Shown here piece after piece: positions 48,567 through 55,695 of a stretch of 64,000 nt of DNA (position 1 is the stretch's first letter; every line of letters begins with the position of its first letter). Source of the DNA: Kribbella sp. NBC_00382 (GTDB lineage: Bacteria > Actinomycetota > Actinomycetes > Propionibacteriales > Kribbellaceae); NCBI RefSeq assembly GCF_036067295.1, contig NZ_CP107954.1, forward strand, positions 7,936,001 through 8,000,000. Direction: 5' to 3'. The translations under genes were made by a program, and so were the position numbers. The notes beneath the pieces are model-generated. The model was not told the origin of the DNA. It searched no databases and was given only the letters and a program-made list of their open reading frames with translations.

Positions 48567-49471
48567 GCGCCGTGCTGTACGACGTACCGGGCCCCCGGGC
48601 GCGGGCGCGCAACATGATCCTCAACGTCGTCGTCGTGGTGGTCCTGCTGGCCGCGGTCGCCTGGATCGTCTACCGGCTGAACGACACCGGCCAGTTCCAG
48701 AGCCGGCGCTGGGCGCAGTTCCAGTACAAGTCGATCCAGGAGCAACTGCTCACCGGTCTGCTGAACACGCTGAAGGCCGCCGGCCTGGCCGCGGTGCTGG
48801 CCTTCCTGTTCGCCGCCGTGTTCGCGGCCGCCCGGATCAGCGACCACAAGTGGGTCCGGGTCCCGGCGACCTTCGTGGTCGAGCTGTTCCGGGCGATCCC
48901 GGTGCTGATCCTGATGTTCTTCTTCTACTACGGGAACCTTCAGTTCCATCTGGGCCTGGGCCCGTTCTGGGCGGTCGTCTTCGGCCTCACCCTCTACAAC
49001 GGCTCGGTCCTCGCGGAGATCTTCCGGGCCGGTATCAGCGCTGTTCCGAAGGGCCAGCGCGAAGCGGCGTACGCGACCGGCCTGCGCAAGAACCAGGTCG
49101 TCCGGCTGATCCTGCTCCCGCAGGCGATCCGGGCGATGCTGCCGGCCATCGTCAGCCAGCTCGTCGTCCTGCTGAAGGACACCGCGCTGGGCTTCATCAT
49201 CACGTACAACGAGCTCCTGTACGTGGCGAAGCAGATGGGTGGGCGGCTCGAGTTCGGCTTCCCCTACATCCCGACGTACATGGTGGTAGCGGTCGTCTAC
49301 ATCGGCCTGTGCTCGCTGCTGTCGATCCTGGCCCGCTACCTCGAAGGCCGCACCCGCCGCAGTCGCAAGATCGCGCCCGGCACGGATGTCCCCCCGGCGG
49401 CCCCGCTGTCCGACGGCTTCTCCCGCGAAGGCAACGCGTTCCCCGACCTGGGTGGCAAGGACTCCAACTGA
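48563..49471 (+). CDS. gluD: Glutamate ABC transporter permease GluD
   Basis: A 302-residue permease, longer than GluC because of an N-terminal TM helix (MILNVVVVVVLLAAVAWIVY) and a hydrophilic C-terminal tail. The EAA loop is REAAYATGLRKNQVVRLILLPQAIR. The start at 48563 gives an ATGA overlap with gluC; a start at 48533 would overlap more and lacks family support. It is the last gene of the operon and is followed by a strong hairpin. Confidence 0.94.
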   Translation: MSAVLYDVPGPRARARNMILNVVVVVVLLAAVAWIVYRLNDTGQFQSRRWAQFQYKSIQEQLLTGLLNTLKAAGLAAVLAFLFAAVFAAARISDHKWVRVPATFVVELFRAIPVLILMFFFYYGNLQFHLGLGPFWAVVFGLTLYNGSVLAEIFRAGISAVPKGQREAAYATGLRKNQVVRLILLPQAIRAMLPAIVSQLVVLLKDTALGFIITYNELLYVAKQMGGRLEFGFPYIPTYMVVAVVYIGLCSLLSILARYLEGRTRRSRKIAPGTDVPPAAPLSDGFSREGNAFPDLGGKDSN

Positions 49472-49483
49472 CCCAGCACTCCC

Positions 49484-49518
49484 CAAGAGCCCCGTACGCC
49501 TGGCGTACGGGGCTCTTG
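49484..49518. terminator. Bidirectional terminator between gluD and the GntR gene
   Basis: Arms 49484-49500 and 49502-49518 are perfectly complementary (CAAGAGCCCCGTACGCC and its complement), giving a tight hairpin followed by ACCTTTC. It lies between convergent genes. Confidence 0.9.
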
Positions 49519-49523
49519 ACCTT

Positions 49524-49895
49524 TCACCCGCCGGCGCGGCGGACGGCTTCGAGAGCTGTCTGGTCGTCGATGCCGAGTTGGCGAGTGTGGTGGAGGTAGG
49601 TGGTGGCGAGCTCGTCGAGGCGCTGGCGCTGCTCCGTCTTTGCGAGCCGGGGTGGGGTGTCGGCGACTCGGGTGCCGCCGCCTCGGCGCGAGGTGAGCAG
49701 GCCGTCGGCTTCGAGCTCCCGGTACGTACGGGCGACCGTACCGACGGCGAGGCCTAGGTCGCGGGCCAACTGGCGCAGCGGCGGGAGGCGGTCGCCGGGA
49801 GCTAGTACGCCGGAGTGGATCAGGTCCGTGAACTGCTTGCGGAGCTGCTCGTACGGCGGTGTCGGGTCCGACGCGGAGACGACGAGTGTGGTCAC
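49524..49895 (-). CDS. GntR-family regulator, YtrA subfamily
   Basis: A 123-residue small GntR regulator. The winged helix is PPYEQLRKQFTDLIHSGVLAPGDRLPPLRQLARDLGLAVGTVARTYRELEADGLLTSRRGGGTRV, followed by a short helical dimerisation tail (about 45 residues), as in YtrA-type proteins without a ligand domain. GTG at 49895 overlaps the stop of the upstream membrane-protein gene (GTGA), so both are co-translated. Two palindromes before that gene are its likely operators. YtrA regulators often respond to cell-wall or membrane stress; the signal here is unknown. Confidence 0.93.
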   Translation of the reverse strand: MTTLVVSASDPTPPYEQLRKQFTDLIHSGVLAPGDRLPPLRQLARDLGLAVGTVARTYRELEADGLLTSRRGGGTRVADTPPRLAKTEQRQRLDELATTYLHHTRQLGIDDQTALEAVRRAGG

Positions 49896-50743
49896 ACGGA
49901 GGTCCTCTGGACATGCGGCTGGCCGCTGGGCTGCAGGACCGCGGTCGCGCTCCAGACCAGCAGCGCCAGACCACCGGCGGCCGGCACCAGGAGCGCCCAG
50001 CCGATCGACTGCCATGAGGTCGGGACGCACTGCATCGTCGTCAGCGTCATGATCGCTACGAACGTTGTTCCTAGCAATGGAACAGTGATCAGTACGCCGC
50101 AGGCGCCGGTGATGGCGGTGGCCGAGAGCCGGCGAGCGTGGTCGTCGGCGACGAGCTCCCCTGCGGCGTCGACCGGTCGCGGCCTGCCGACTACGCGCCG
50201 GATCCCTACTGCGGCTGAGAGCAGACCGAGTACCACCGCGATGCCGAGCGGGACGGAGTAGAAGGATCCTGGCCAGGGGCTCTTGGTGGCGGTCATATCG
50301 CCGCAGGTGCGGGAGAGGGCTCGGCCGGCACGACCCAGGCTGTCGGCGGACGCTACCGAGGTTGTCCAGAGCAACAACGCCAGCTCGACGATGCCCGCGA
50401 CGGCAACCGATGCAGCGAGACGGCGCGGGAGGTAGTTGGCCGCTGAACGGGTTTCGACTGCTGCCCGGCGTACCGGCCCTGCAGGGCGAGGCGTCCGCAA
50501 CTCCCCGAGAACCACGCCGAGCACAACCCCCAGGCTGAACACCGGCGCCGCCAACAGGAGTCCGCGGTCCGGCCCGAGCGTCCACGCGACGACGCCCCCG
50601 GCGACCAGACCAACTCCCACCCCGGCCCACCGCCACAGCCCCGCTGAACGCAACCCGACCTCCGGTGCTGCCTTCAACGGAACGAACATCAACGTGATGA
50701 GCACCAGGAGCACCACGACTACCCCGAGAACCGCGACGGACAT
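49892..50743 (-). CDS. Polytopic membrane protein co-transcribed with the GntR regulator
   Basis: A 283-residue integral membrane protein with about seven TM helices, starting with MSVAVLGVVVVLLVLITLMFVPL and including WAGVGVGLVAGGVVAWTL, LLLAAPVFSLGVVLGVVLG, LAASVAVAGIVELALLLWTT and ending IGWALLVPAAGGLALLVWSATAVL. One loop (SLGRAGRALSRTCGDM...SFYSVP) carries one of two Cys. It resembles DUF1648/DUF1453-style membrane proteins only in general form; I do not assign a family. Its position before a YtrA-type repressor suggests an efflux, stress or envelope role that the repressor limits. Confidence 0.82.
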   Translation of the reverse strand: MSVAVLGVVVVLLVLITLMFVPLKAAPEVGLRSAGLWRWAGVGVGLVAGGVVAWTLGPDRGLLLAAPVFSLGVVLGVVLGELRTPRPAGPVRRAAVETRSAANYLPRRLAASVAVAGIVELALLLWTTSVASADSLGRAGRALSRTCGDMTATKSPWPGSFYSVPLGIAVVLGLLSAAVGIRRVVGRPRPVDAAGELVADDHARRLSATAITGACGVLITVPLLGTTFVAIMTLTTMQCVPTSWQSIGWALLVPAAGGLALLVWSATAVLQPSGQPHVQRTSV

Positions 50744-50752
50744 CTCTTCCCC

Positions 50753-50821
50753 CTTGTATCAACCACCTGACACAAGAAGGATGCGACCTCTATCCGCCTT
50801 GTGTCAACTAGCTGATACAAG
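50753..50821. promoter_or_regulatory. Two GntR operators in mirror arrangement
   Basis: CTTGTATCA-N6-TGACACAAG (50753-50776) and CTTGTGTCA-N6-TGATACAAG (50798-50821) are 24-bp palindromes with 9-bp arms, 45 bp apart. The arms of the second are the reverse complement of those of the first. They lie 10-78 bp before the membrane-protein start and are the probable binding sites of the GntR protein. Confidence 0.88.
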
Positions 50822-50919
50822 GCGGGTGACGTTCAGTAGCTGTTGGTAGGCGCGCGGTAACACCTGCTTGTCAGGCTGCGAGCAACAACACGACCACCTA
50901 CCTCGGGGAGATGTTCAAG

Positions 50920-51345
50920 ATGTTGCGCCTGACAACTACTACAGCCGTTGCCGTGGGCATCGTTGCCTTCGGCATCGGTGCGGGGCCGGTGCACGCCGTC
51001 GCGACGAGTACGGGGGTGCGGCCGATGTGTTCGGAACCGCCGGTGATGAAGGTCTGGTACGACGCCGACCAGACCGGCTCCTGGGCCAACGCCTGGCTGG
51101 AGAAGCCGCCCTCCTGCAGCACCAACAGATGGGCGCACATCGCGCTCCGGCTCTACTGCATCGAAGGCACGCCGAAGAAGCTGCTCGCGAACAAGGCGAA
51201 CAGCGGTGAGGCCGCCGTCGAGACCGCCTGGACGCTCCTGCCGAAGACCTGCACGAAGTTCCGCGCATACGGCGATCTGGCGAACATCGCCGGCATCGTG
51301 CACTCCGACGTCTGGTCCTGGCGCTACGGCTACCCGCCCGCGTGA
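50920..51345 (+). CDS. Small secreted Cys-containing protein, unknown function (1 of 3)
   Basis: A 141-residue exported protein. The signal peptide is MLRLTTTTAVAVGIVAFGIGAGPVHA. The mature part has five Cys (MCSEPP, SCSTN, LYCIEG, KTCTKF) and Trp-rich segments (SWANAWLE, SDVWSWRYGY). ATG at 50920 is favoured because GGGGAG then has normal spacing; an ATG at 50911 is only 1 nt from it. It is the first of three consecutive small secreted proteins on this strand. I recognise no family. Confidence 0.78.
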   Translation: MLRLTTTTAVAVGIVAFGIGAGPVHAVATSTGVRPMCSEPPVMKVWYDADQTGSWANAWLEKPPSCSTNRWAHIALRLYCIEGTPKKLLANKANSGEAAVETAWTLLPKTCTKFRAYGDLANIAGIVHSDVWSWRYGYPPA

Positions 51346-51365
51346 ACCCTCAAAAGGAGCACATC

Positions 51366-51794
51366 ATGTCCAGAACTTCCCGCAGGGCAGTCGCTCTGTT
51401 CGCCATCGCCGGTACCGTCGCCGCCGTCACCAGCCTGCCCGCCGCGGCCGACGAACGCTACATCGGCAAGCTCTGCTCCACCGTCGAGGTGGACGAGGCC
51501 GGCAAGCAGTTCTTCACAGTCTGCGACACCCAGTACGACAGCACCAGCATCGAGAACCACCGGATCCACTACGTCACGCTGAAGCCGGTCAAATGCCCGG
51601 TCCGGGCGAACTGGTGGCGCTTGCGCTCTGCAACCAACGGCGGCACCACCGACACCGTCCAGGAAGAACACGACGGCTGCGCCACCCTGACCACCGTCAC
51701 CTCAGGCCCGAAACGAGCAACCACCTCCGCCACCATCACCCTCTGGACCTCCCCTCTCAAACTCACCGAAACCGCCTCCTTCCGCCCCCTCTGA
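51366..51794 (+). CDS. Small secreted Cys-containing protein, unknown function (2 of 3)
   Basis: A 142-residue exported protein with the signal MSRTSRRAVALFAIAGTVAAVTSLPAAA and an AAGGAG 7 nt before the ATG. The mature part has four Cys (LCSTVE, VCDTQ, KCPVR, GCATL) and is beta-rich (Thr/Val/Lys alternations: RIHYVTLKPVKCPVRANWWRL; ATTSATITLWTSPLKLT). It begins 20 bp after the previous gene stop, so they are co-transcribed. It has no recognisable catalytic motif. A small extracellular binding or inhibitor-like protein is possible but unproven. Confidence 0.78.
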   Translation: MSRTSRRAVALFAIAGTVAAVTSLPAAADERYIGKLCSTVEVDEAGKQFFTVCDTQYDSTSIENHRIHYVTLKPVKCPVRANWWRLRSATNGGTTDTVQEEHDGCATLTTVTSGPKRATTSATITLWTSPLKLTETASFRPL

Positions 51795-51807
51795 AAGGCG
51801 AAGCCCC

Positions 51808-52134
51808 ATGCACAAATCCCTAACAGCCCTCGCCGTTCCGACCTTCGCCCTAGCGACGATGCTCGTGCCACCTGCACAGGCATCGGCTACCTCCACCGGC
51901 TGGCCAGAGAACTGCAGCTACGAACGAACCGGCGCCGCGACAGCAGAAGCCTCCTGCTGGGCCGGCAGCGGCTTCTACCGAGTAGTCCTCATCTGCCGCT
52001 CGATCGGCCAGCCTCCCAAATGGTTCTACGGCAACTGGCAAACCCCCTCCCCCCTCCACCACTCCAAAGGCTCCTGCCAAGGCGCCCGCACCCTCTCAGC
52101 AGACGACGTAGGAATCGAAGAAAAAGCCGACTGA
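51808..52134 (+). CDS. Small secreted Cys-containing protein, unknown function (3 of 3)
   Basis: A 108-residue exported protein, 13 bp after the previous stop, with the signal MHKSLTALAVPTFALATMLVPPAQA. The mature ~80 residues have four Cys (NCSYER, SCWAGS, ICRSI, SCQGAR) and an aromatic cluster (WFYGNWQTPSP). The codons are unusually poor in the strong GC3 bias of the backbone towards its 3' end, with many A-ending codons. No family is recognised. Together with the two genes before it, this looks like an operon of small extracellular proteins. Confidence 0.75.
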   Translation: MHKSLTALAVPTFALATMLVPPAQASATSTGWPENCSYERTGAATAEASCWAGSGFYRVVLICRSIGQPPKWFYGNWQTPSPLHHSKGSCQGARTLSADDVGIEEKAD

Positions 52135-52187
52135 CCGCCTACTGCCACCCCTCACCGAGACCGCGGCTGTCGACCGACGATCTGTAA

Positions 52188-52353
52188 ATGGGTGGATTTC
52201 TTGAAGTTCTGAAACCGGCGTACGACTTCAACGGACGAGCGAAGAGGCGAACCTACTGGCTTGGTCCTGGCCGGCTGGTTCGCCGCCTTCATCCTGCCCG
52301 CAGCCATCGCCGACCACCTAGACCCAACCCTCACCAACAGCTGGAGTTCGTGA
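52188..52353 (+). pseudogene. Frameshifted, truncated DUF805 membrane-protein gene
   Basis: From ATG at 52188 the first 24 codons (MGGFLEVLKPAYDFNGRAKR, then RTYW) match the start of DUF805/YhaH proteins. At about 52261 the reading frame breaks; shifting by one base continues with LVLAGWFAAFILPAAIADHL, the expected first TM helix. The shifted frame stops at TGA 52351-52353, inside the left arm of a palindromic element. The remaining two or three TM helices of a normal 110-150-residue protein are missing. It is therefore a decayed gene. Confidence 0.8.
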
Positions 52354-52508
52354 TGTTCAGCGTGTGGTCGTCGCGTTAGCCGGACCGCCACCACTCACAA
52401 ACCTCAACTGATCGCATCGGGCCAAGCATGCGCAGGCGTGCTCCGGGGTGGAACGGCAGGTTTGTGAGTGGTGGCGGTCCGGGCCTGCCGCCCAACATCA
52501 CGAACTCC
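52343..52508. repeat. 166-bp palindromic element (MITE- or REP-like)
   Basis: There are two nested pairs of arms: outer GGAGTTCGTGATGTT (52343-52357) with its complement at 52494-52508, and a perfect 25-bp inner pair at 52380-52404 and 52458-52482 (core CCGCCACCACTCACAAACCT). The centre (about 52425-52442) forms a further small hairpin. It follows directly on, and appears to terminate, the DUF805 pseudogene. Size and nested design resemble the element at 47.7 kb, though the sequences differ. Confidence 0.85.
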
Positions 52509-52589
52509 GGCTGTAGCACTAGGCGAACTGGCCCTGGGTGGGCATGCGGGCGGCAAGCTTGGAGGCCGCCCATCTAAAGCGGAGGTACC

Positions 52590-52778
52590 GTGAAGCTCCA
52601 CGACGGTGCCGATCCGCGCATCATCTGCGAACCGTATTTCGGGCAAGCACTATCTGACACCCTAGGCAGCAACGTCACCCAGCAGCACCACGACTTCTTC
52701 GACGAGGCCGTCTTCTCAACCGGCCGCGACAGCATCCTGTGGCCAGGCTGTGGTGTCCACTTCCGGTGGGACCGCTGA
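52590..52778 (+). CDS. Possible small protein, unknown
   Basis: A 62-residue ORF from GTG with GCGGAGG at good spacing. It encodes KLHDGADPRIICEPYFGQAL...HHDFFDEAVFSTGRDSILWPGCGVHFRWDR with two Cys and no TM or signal. It lies in an otherwise gene-poor stretch (52,354-52,983) between a palindromic element and the AcoR-like gene. It could be a real small protein or a fragment of a lost gene. The reverse-strand frame over the same bases (52574-53182) has poorer composition and no good start. Confidence 0.35.
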   Translation: MKLHDGADPRIICEPYFGQALSDTLGSNVTQQHHDFFDEAVFSTGRDSILWPGCGVHFRWDR

Positions 52779-52920
52779 TCCGCAGGATCGTCCTCTAAGT
52801 CAGCTACAAACGCACCGCGCAACGTAAGGCCCGACACTCTGCTGAACCACCGCGGCAGTAGCTCTTCTCCGTAGTTCTTCTCTGTAGTTACCGATCTCAC
52901 CGCGGCTGGGACCTTGCGCT

Positions 52921-52937
52921 TGTCTCGATCTGAGACA
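52921..52937. promoter_or_regulatory. Palindrome before the AcoR-like regulator
   Basis: TGTCTCGATCTGAGACA has perfect 6-bp arms (TGTCTC/GAGACA) around GATCT, 47 bp before the regulator start. Sites of the TGTCTCA/TGAGACA form are associated with AcoR-type GAF-Fis regulators, so this may be an autoregulatory site. That link is from memory of the family and is not tested. Confidence 0.6.
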
Positions 52938-52983
52938 GAGTGGGAAGGCGGACGCACCTTGAGTGATGGCCAGGGAGGCCGCT

Positions 52984-54771
52984 GTGGAACGAGCGCACTG
53001 GACCGAAGCACCTCGGACTGGCCGGATGTTGCGGCAGGCCAGGGATACCTTCTTGTCGTCCGGCGATCTCGAGCCCGGGCTGGTGCGCGAATCGATCCAG
53101 GCATCGTGGTTGCGGTCGTCCCGGCTGCGGGTGGACGCCGAGACCGTCGACCCCAGCTACCTGGGTCTGGAGGGGCCGACACCGCTCGCGCTGTCGGCTG
53201 CTCCGGTCCTGAGCGCCCTGGCCGACGAGCTCGCGAACGAGTCGGTCAGCATCATCCTGACCGACCAGCACGGGCTCGTACTGCAGCGGACCTGCCCTGA
53301 TCCGTCGCTGATCAGGCAGCTCGACCGGGCGTCCCTGTCCCCCGGCTTCAGCTACGCGGAGGAGCAGGTCGGTACGAACGGCATCGGGACCACCTTGGAG
53401 GCCGGCGTCCCAACGATGGTGACGGGGAGCGAACACTTCACCGGGCCGCTCGGTGATTTTGCCTGTGCGGGGGCGCCGATCCACCATCCGGTGACGGGCT
53501 CGCTGCTCGGCGTACTGGATCTGACGTCGTCGGTGGCACACTCGAACGCTTTGCTGATGTTCTGCGCAAGGTCGACGGCTCAGAAGATCGAGCAGCAGTT
53601 GCTGACCAGGTCGGGCGCGAAGGAGTTGGCGCTGTTCCGCGACTACCTGGCCGCATGCCAGCACTCCAGCAGCGGGGTGATCGCGCTCAGCGGTGACCTG
53701 GTGATGATGAACAGCCAGGCGCAGCAGCGGTTCGACCCTGCCGATCAGACTGCTCTCCTGGCCCGCTCGCGCGACGCTGCGGGTTCCTCCGAGCCGTTGA
53801 CGCTGGTTGCTGATCTGCCGAGTGGGCTGGTGGCTCGGCTGGACTATCGGCCGGCGTTTGCCGGTTCGAAGTTCGCTGGTGGGGTGTTACGGATCCAGGT
53901 GCAGTCGGGGTTGGACGCGACTACTGGGGCGGCGCGCAACGTAGTACCGGTGATGCCTGGGCTTGCTGGGCGCAGTGCTACTTGGCAGCGGGTGTGTGAG
54001 GCAGTGGACACCAGTCGGCGCAACGGCTCGTGGGTAGTGCTCGAAGGCGAAGGCGGTGTCGGCAAGATCGCGTTGCTGCGCTCGGTGAACCAGCTACGCA
54101 ATGGCAGTGGGCTCTTCCGGGTCATGGATGCATCCGAGTGCGGCCCTGGGTGGCTGGACACGGTTGCTGATGAGTTGTCGGCCGGGGCGGGATCACTGGT
54201 CATCCGCCGCGCGCATCTGCTCGACAGTGATTCGGTGAGTGGGCTGTCGGAGCTACTGCTCGAGCGCGCAGACCAGCAGAGCGAGTTGTGGGTCGCACTG
54301 ACGGTGCATAGCGAGCCGCGCAACCCTGACGTGGATGCGCAACTGCTGCCGCTCTTCTCCCACACAGTGCAGGTACCACCCCTGCGGCACCACCTGGAAG
54401 ACATGCACAAGCTGGTACCGCACCTGCTGGGCCGCCTCAACCGCGCGAACAACCTCAGCATCTCCCCCAGCGCCCTGGCCCAGCTGATGCGACTCCCCTG
54501 GCTCGGCAACGTCGAGCAGCTCCGTCGCGTCCTCCTGCGCATCGCCCAGCAACGGCGCTCCGGCACCATCGACCTGGACGACCTGCCCGGCGAGTGCCGA
54601 GCCATCACCCGCCGCCGCCTCAGCCAGCTCGAGTCCCTCGAGCGCGACGCCGTCGTGAAGGCCCTCGTCATCCACCGCGGCAACAAGGACAAGGCCGCCA
54701 GCGATCTGGGCATGTCCCGAGCCACCATCTACCGCAAGATCCGCGACTACGGCATCAACCTGACCATCTGA
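52984..54771 (+). CDS. AcoR-like GAF/Fis-type transcriptional regulator
   Basis: A 595-residue regulator. The N-terminal part (about 15-70) has the LRxSIQASWLRSSRLRVD motif, followed by a GAF sensor domain (about 75-210: SIILTDQHGLVLQR, YAEEQVGTNGIGTTLEAG, HPVTGSLLGVLDLT). The middle resembles a sigma-54 activator ATPase but is degenerate: the P-loop reads GEGGVGKIAL, lacking the normal Ser/Thr after Lys, and no GAFTGA loop is seen. The C-terminal Fis-type HTH is NKDKAASDLGMSRATIYRKIRDYGI. Such proteins activate alcohol, acetoin or aromatic catabolism genes, here presumably without sigma-54. GTG at 52984 has AGGGAGG upstream; ATG at 52966 is possible. Targets are not evident next to it. Confidence 0.9.
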   Translation: MERAHWTEAPRTGRMLRQARDTFLSSGDLEPGLVRESIQASWLRSSRLRVDAETVDPSYLGLEGPTPLALSAAPVLSALADELANESVSIILTDQHGLVLQRTCPDPSLIRQLDRASLSPGFSYAEEQVGTNGIGTTLEAGVPTMVTGSEHFTGPLGDFACAGAPIHHPVTGSLLGVLDLTSSVAHSNALLMFCARSTAQKIEQQLLTRSGAKELALFRDYLAACQHSSSGVIALSGDLVMMNSQAQQRFDPADQTALLARSRDAAGSSEPLTLVADLPSGLVARLDYRPAFAGSKFAGGVLRIQVQSGLDATTGAARNVVPVMPGLAGRSATWQRVCEAVDTSRRNGSWVVLEGEGGVGKIALLRSVNQLRNGSGLFRVMDASECGPGWLDTVADELSAGAGSLVIRRAHLLDSDSVSGLSELLLERADQQSELWVALTVHSEPRNPDVDAQLLPLFSHTVQVPPLRHHLEDMHKLVPHLLGRLNRANNLSISPSALAQLMRLPWLGNVEQLRRVLLRIAQQRRSGTIDLDDLPGECRAITRRRLSQLESLERDAVVKALVIHRGNKDKAASDLGMSRATIYRKIRDYGINLTI

Positions 54772-54831
54772 AAACTGGCCATCTGAAAACGCTTTGCCAC
54801 GCAGCTCGGCCACGCTGGAGACTTGGCCGGG

Positions 54832-55695
54832 ATGAGTGACAACAGCGCTTCAGACGGTCGTGCGGGCATCGACGTAGGCCTGGTTCGGCGATTGATCAAG
54901 GCCCAGTTCCCGCAGTGGGGCGACTTGCCGATCACGCCGGTCAAGGTCGACGGGTGGGACAACCGGACCTATCGGCTCGGCGACTCGTTGACGGTGCGGC
55001 TCCCCACGGCTGCTGGTTATGCGCCGGCTGTGGACAAAGAGGATGAGTGGCTGCCTCGCCTGGCGCCGCACCTGCCGGTCGCGGTGCCTGAGCCGGTCGG
55101 CAAGGGTGTCCCTGGCGAGGGATACGCCTTCAACTGGTCGGTTCGACGCTGGCTGGATGGCGAGACGGCGTCGGTTGAGCGCATTGAGGATCTGACCGGC
55201 TTTGCTGTCTCCGTGGCTTCGTTCATCCGCGCGTTGCAGCGGTGCGACGCTACTGGTGGGCCGGCGGGTGGGGCGCACAGCTTCTTCCGGGGCGCGCCGC
55301 CGGTGCATTACGACGATGAGACTCGGCGTGCGCTGGTCACCTTGGCCGACAAGGTGGACGTCGCGGCTTGTACCGAGGTGTGGGAAGCGGCGATCGGATC
55401 GTCCTTCGCCGGGCCGCCGGTGTGGTTCCACGGGGACATCGCGCACGGGAATCTGCTGGTCGCCGACGGAATGCTGTCGGCTGTGATCGACTTCGGTACT
55501 TCGGGAGTCGGCGACCCCGCTTGCGATCTGGTGATCGCGTGGACTCTCTTCTCGGGCAAGAGTCGCGAGGCGTTCCGGCGTACGGTCGCGCAGGACGCGG
55601 GGACCTGGGCGCGGGCGCGCGGCTGGGCATTGTGGAAGGCCCTGATCACGGACGATCTGTACGTCGTCGAGCAGGTGCTGGCCGACTCAGTCTGA
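54832..55695 (+). CDS. Aminoglycoside phosphotransferase-family kinase
   Basis: A 287-residue kinase of the APH/choline kinase fold. It has DGWDNRTYRLGDSLTVRLPT (nucleotide-binding strand), WSVRRWLDGETA (hinge), the catalytic loop VWFHGDIAHGNLLV and the metal site AVIDFGTSGVGDPACDL. This form (VDGWDNRTYRLG...GVGDPACDL) is common in chromosomal homologues of unknown substrate, so resistance should not be assumed. ATG at 54832 is used. It overlaps the end of the convergent LuxR-type gene by 9 bp and follows the AcoR-like gene after 60 bp. Confidence 0.92.
   Translation: MSDNSASDGRAGIDVGLVRRLIKAQFPQWGDLPITPVKVDGWDNRTYRLGDSLTVRLPTAAGYAPAVDKEDEWLPRLAPHLPVAVPEPVGKGVPGEGYAFNWSVRRWLDGETASVERIEDLTGFAVSVASFIRALQRCDATGGPAGGAHSFFRGAPPVHYDDETRRALVTLADKVDVAACTEVWEAAIGSSFAGPPVWFHGDIAHGNLLVADGMLSAVIDFGTSGVGDPACDLVIAWTLFSGKSREAFRRTVAQDAGTWARARGWALWKALITDDLYVVEQVLADSV

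Noticed and set aside
49896..50762. Extension of the GntR reading frame upstream to give a 412-residue protein
   Set aside because: The extension is the shadow of the membrane-protein gene, is Arg/Gly-rich, and the GTGA junction explains the true GntR start.
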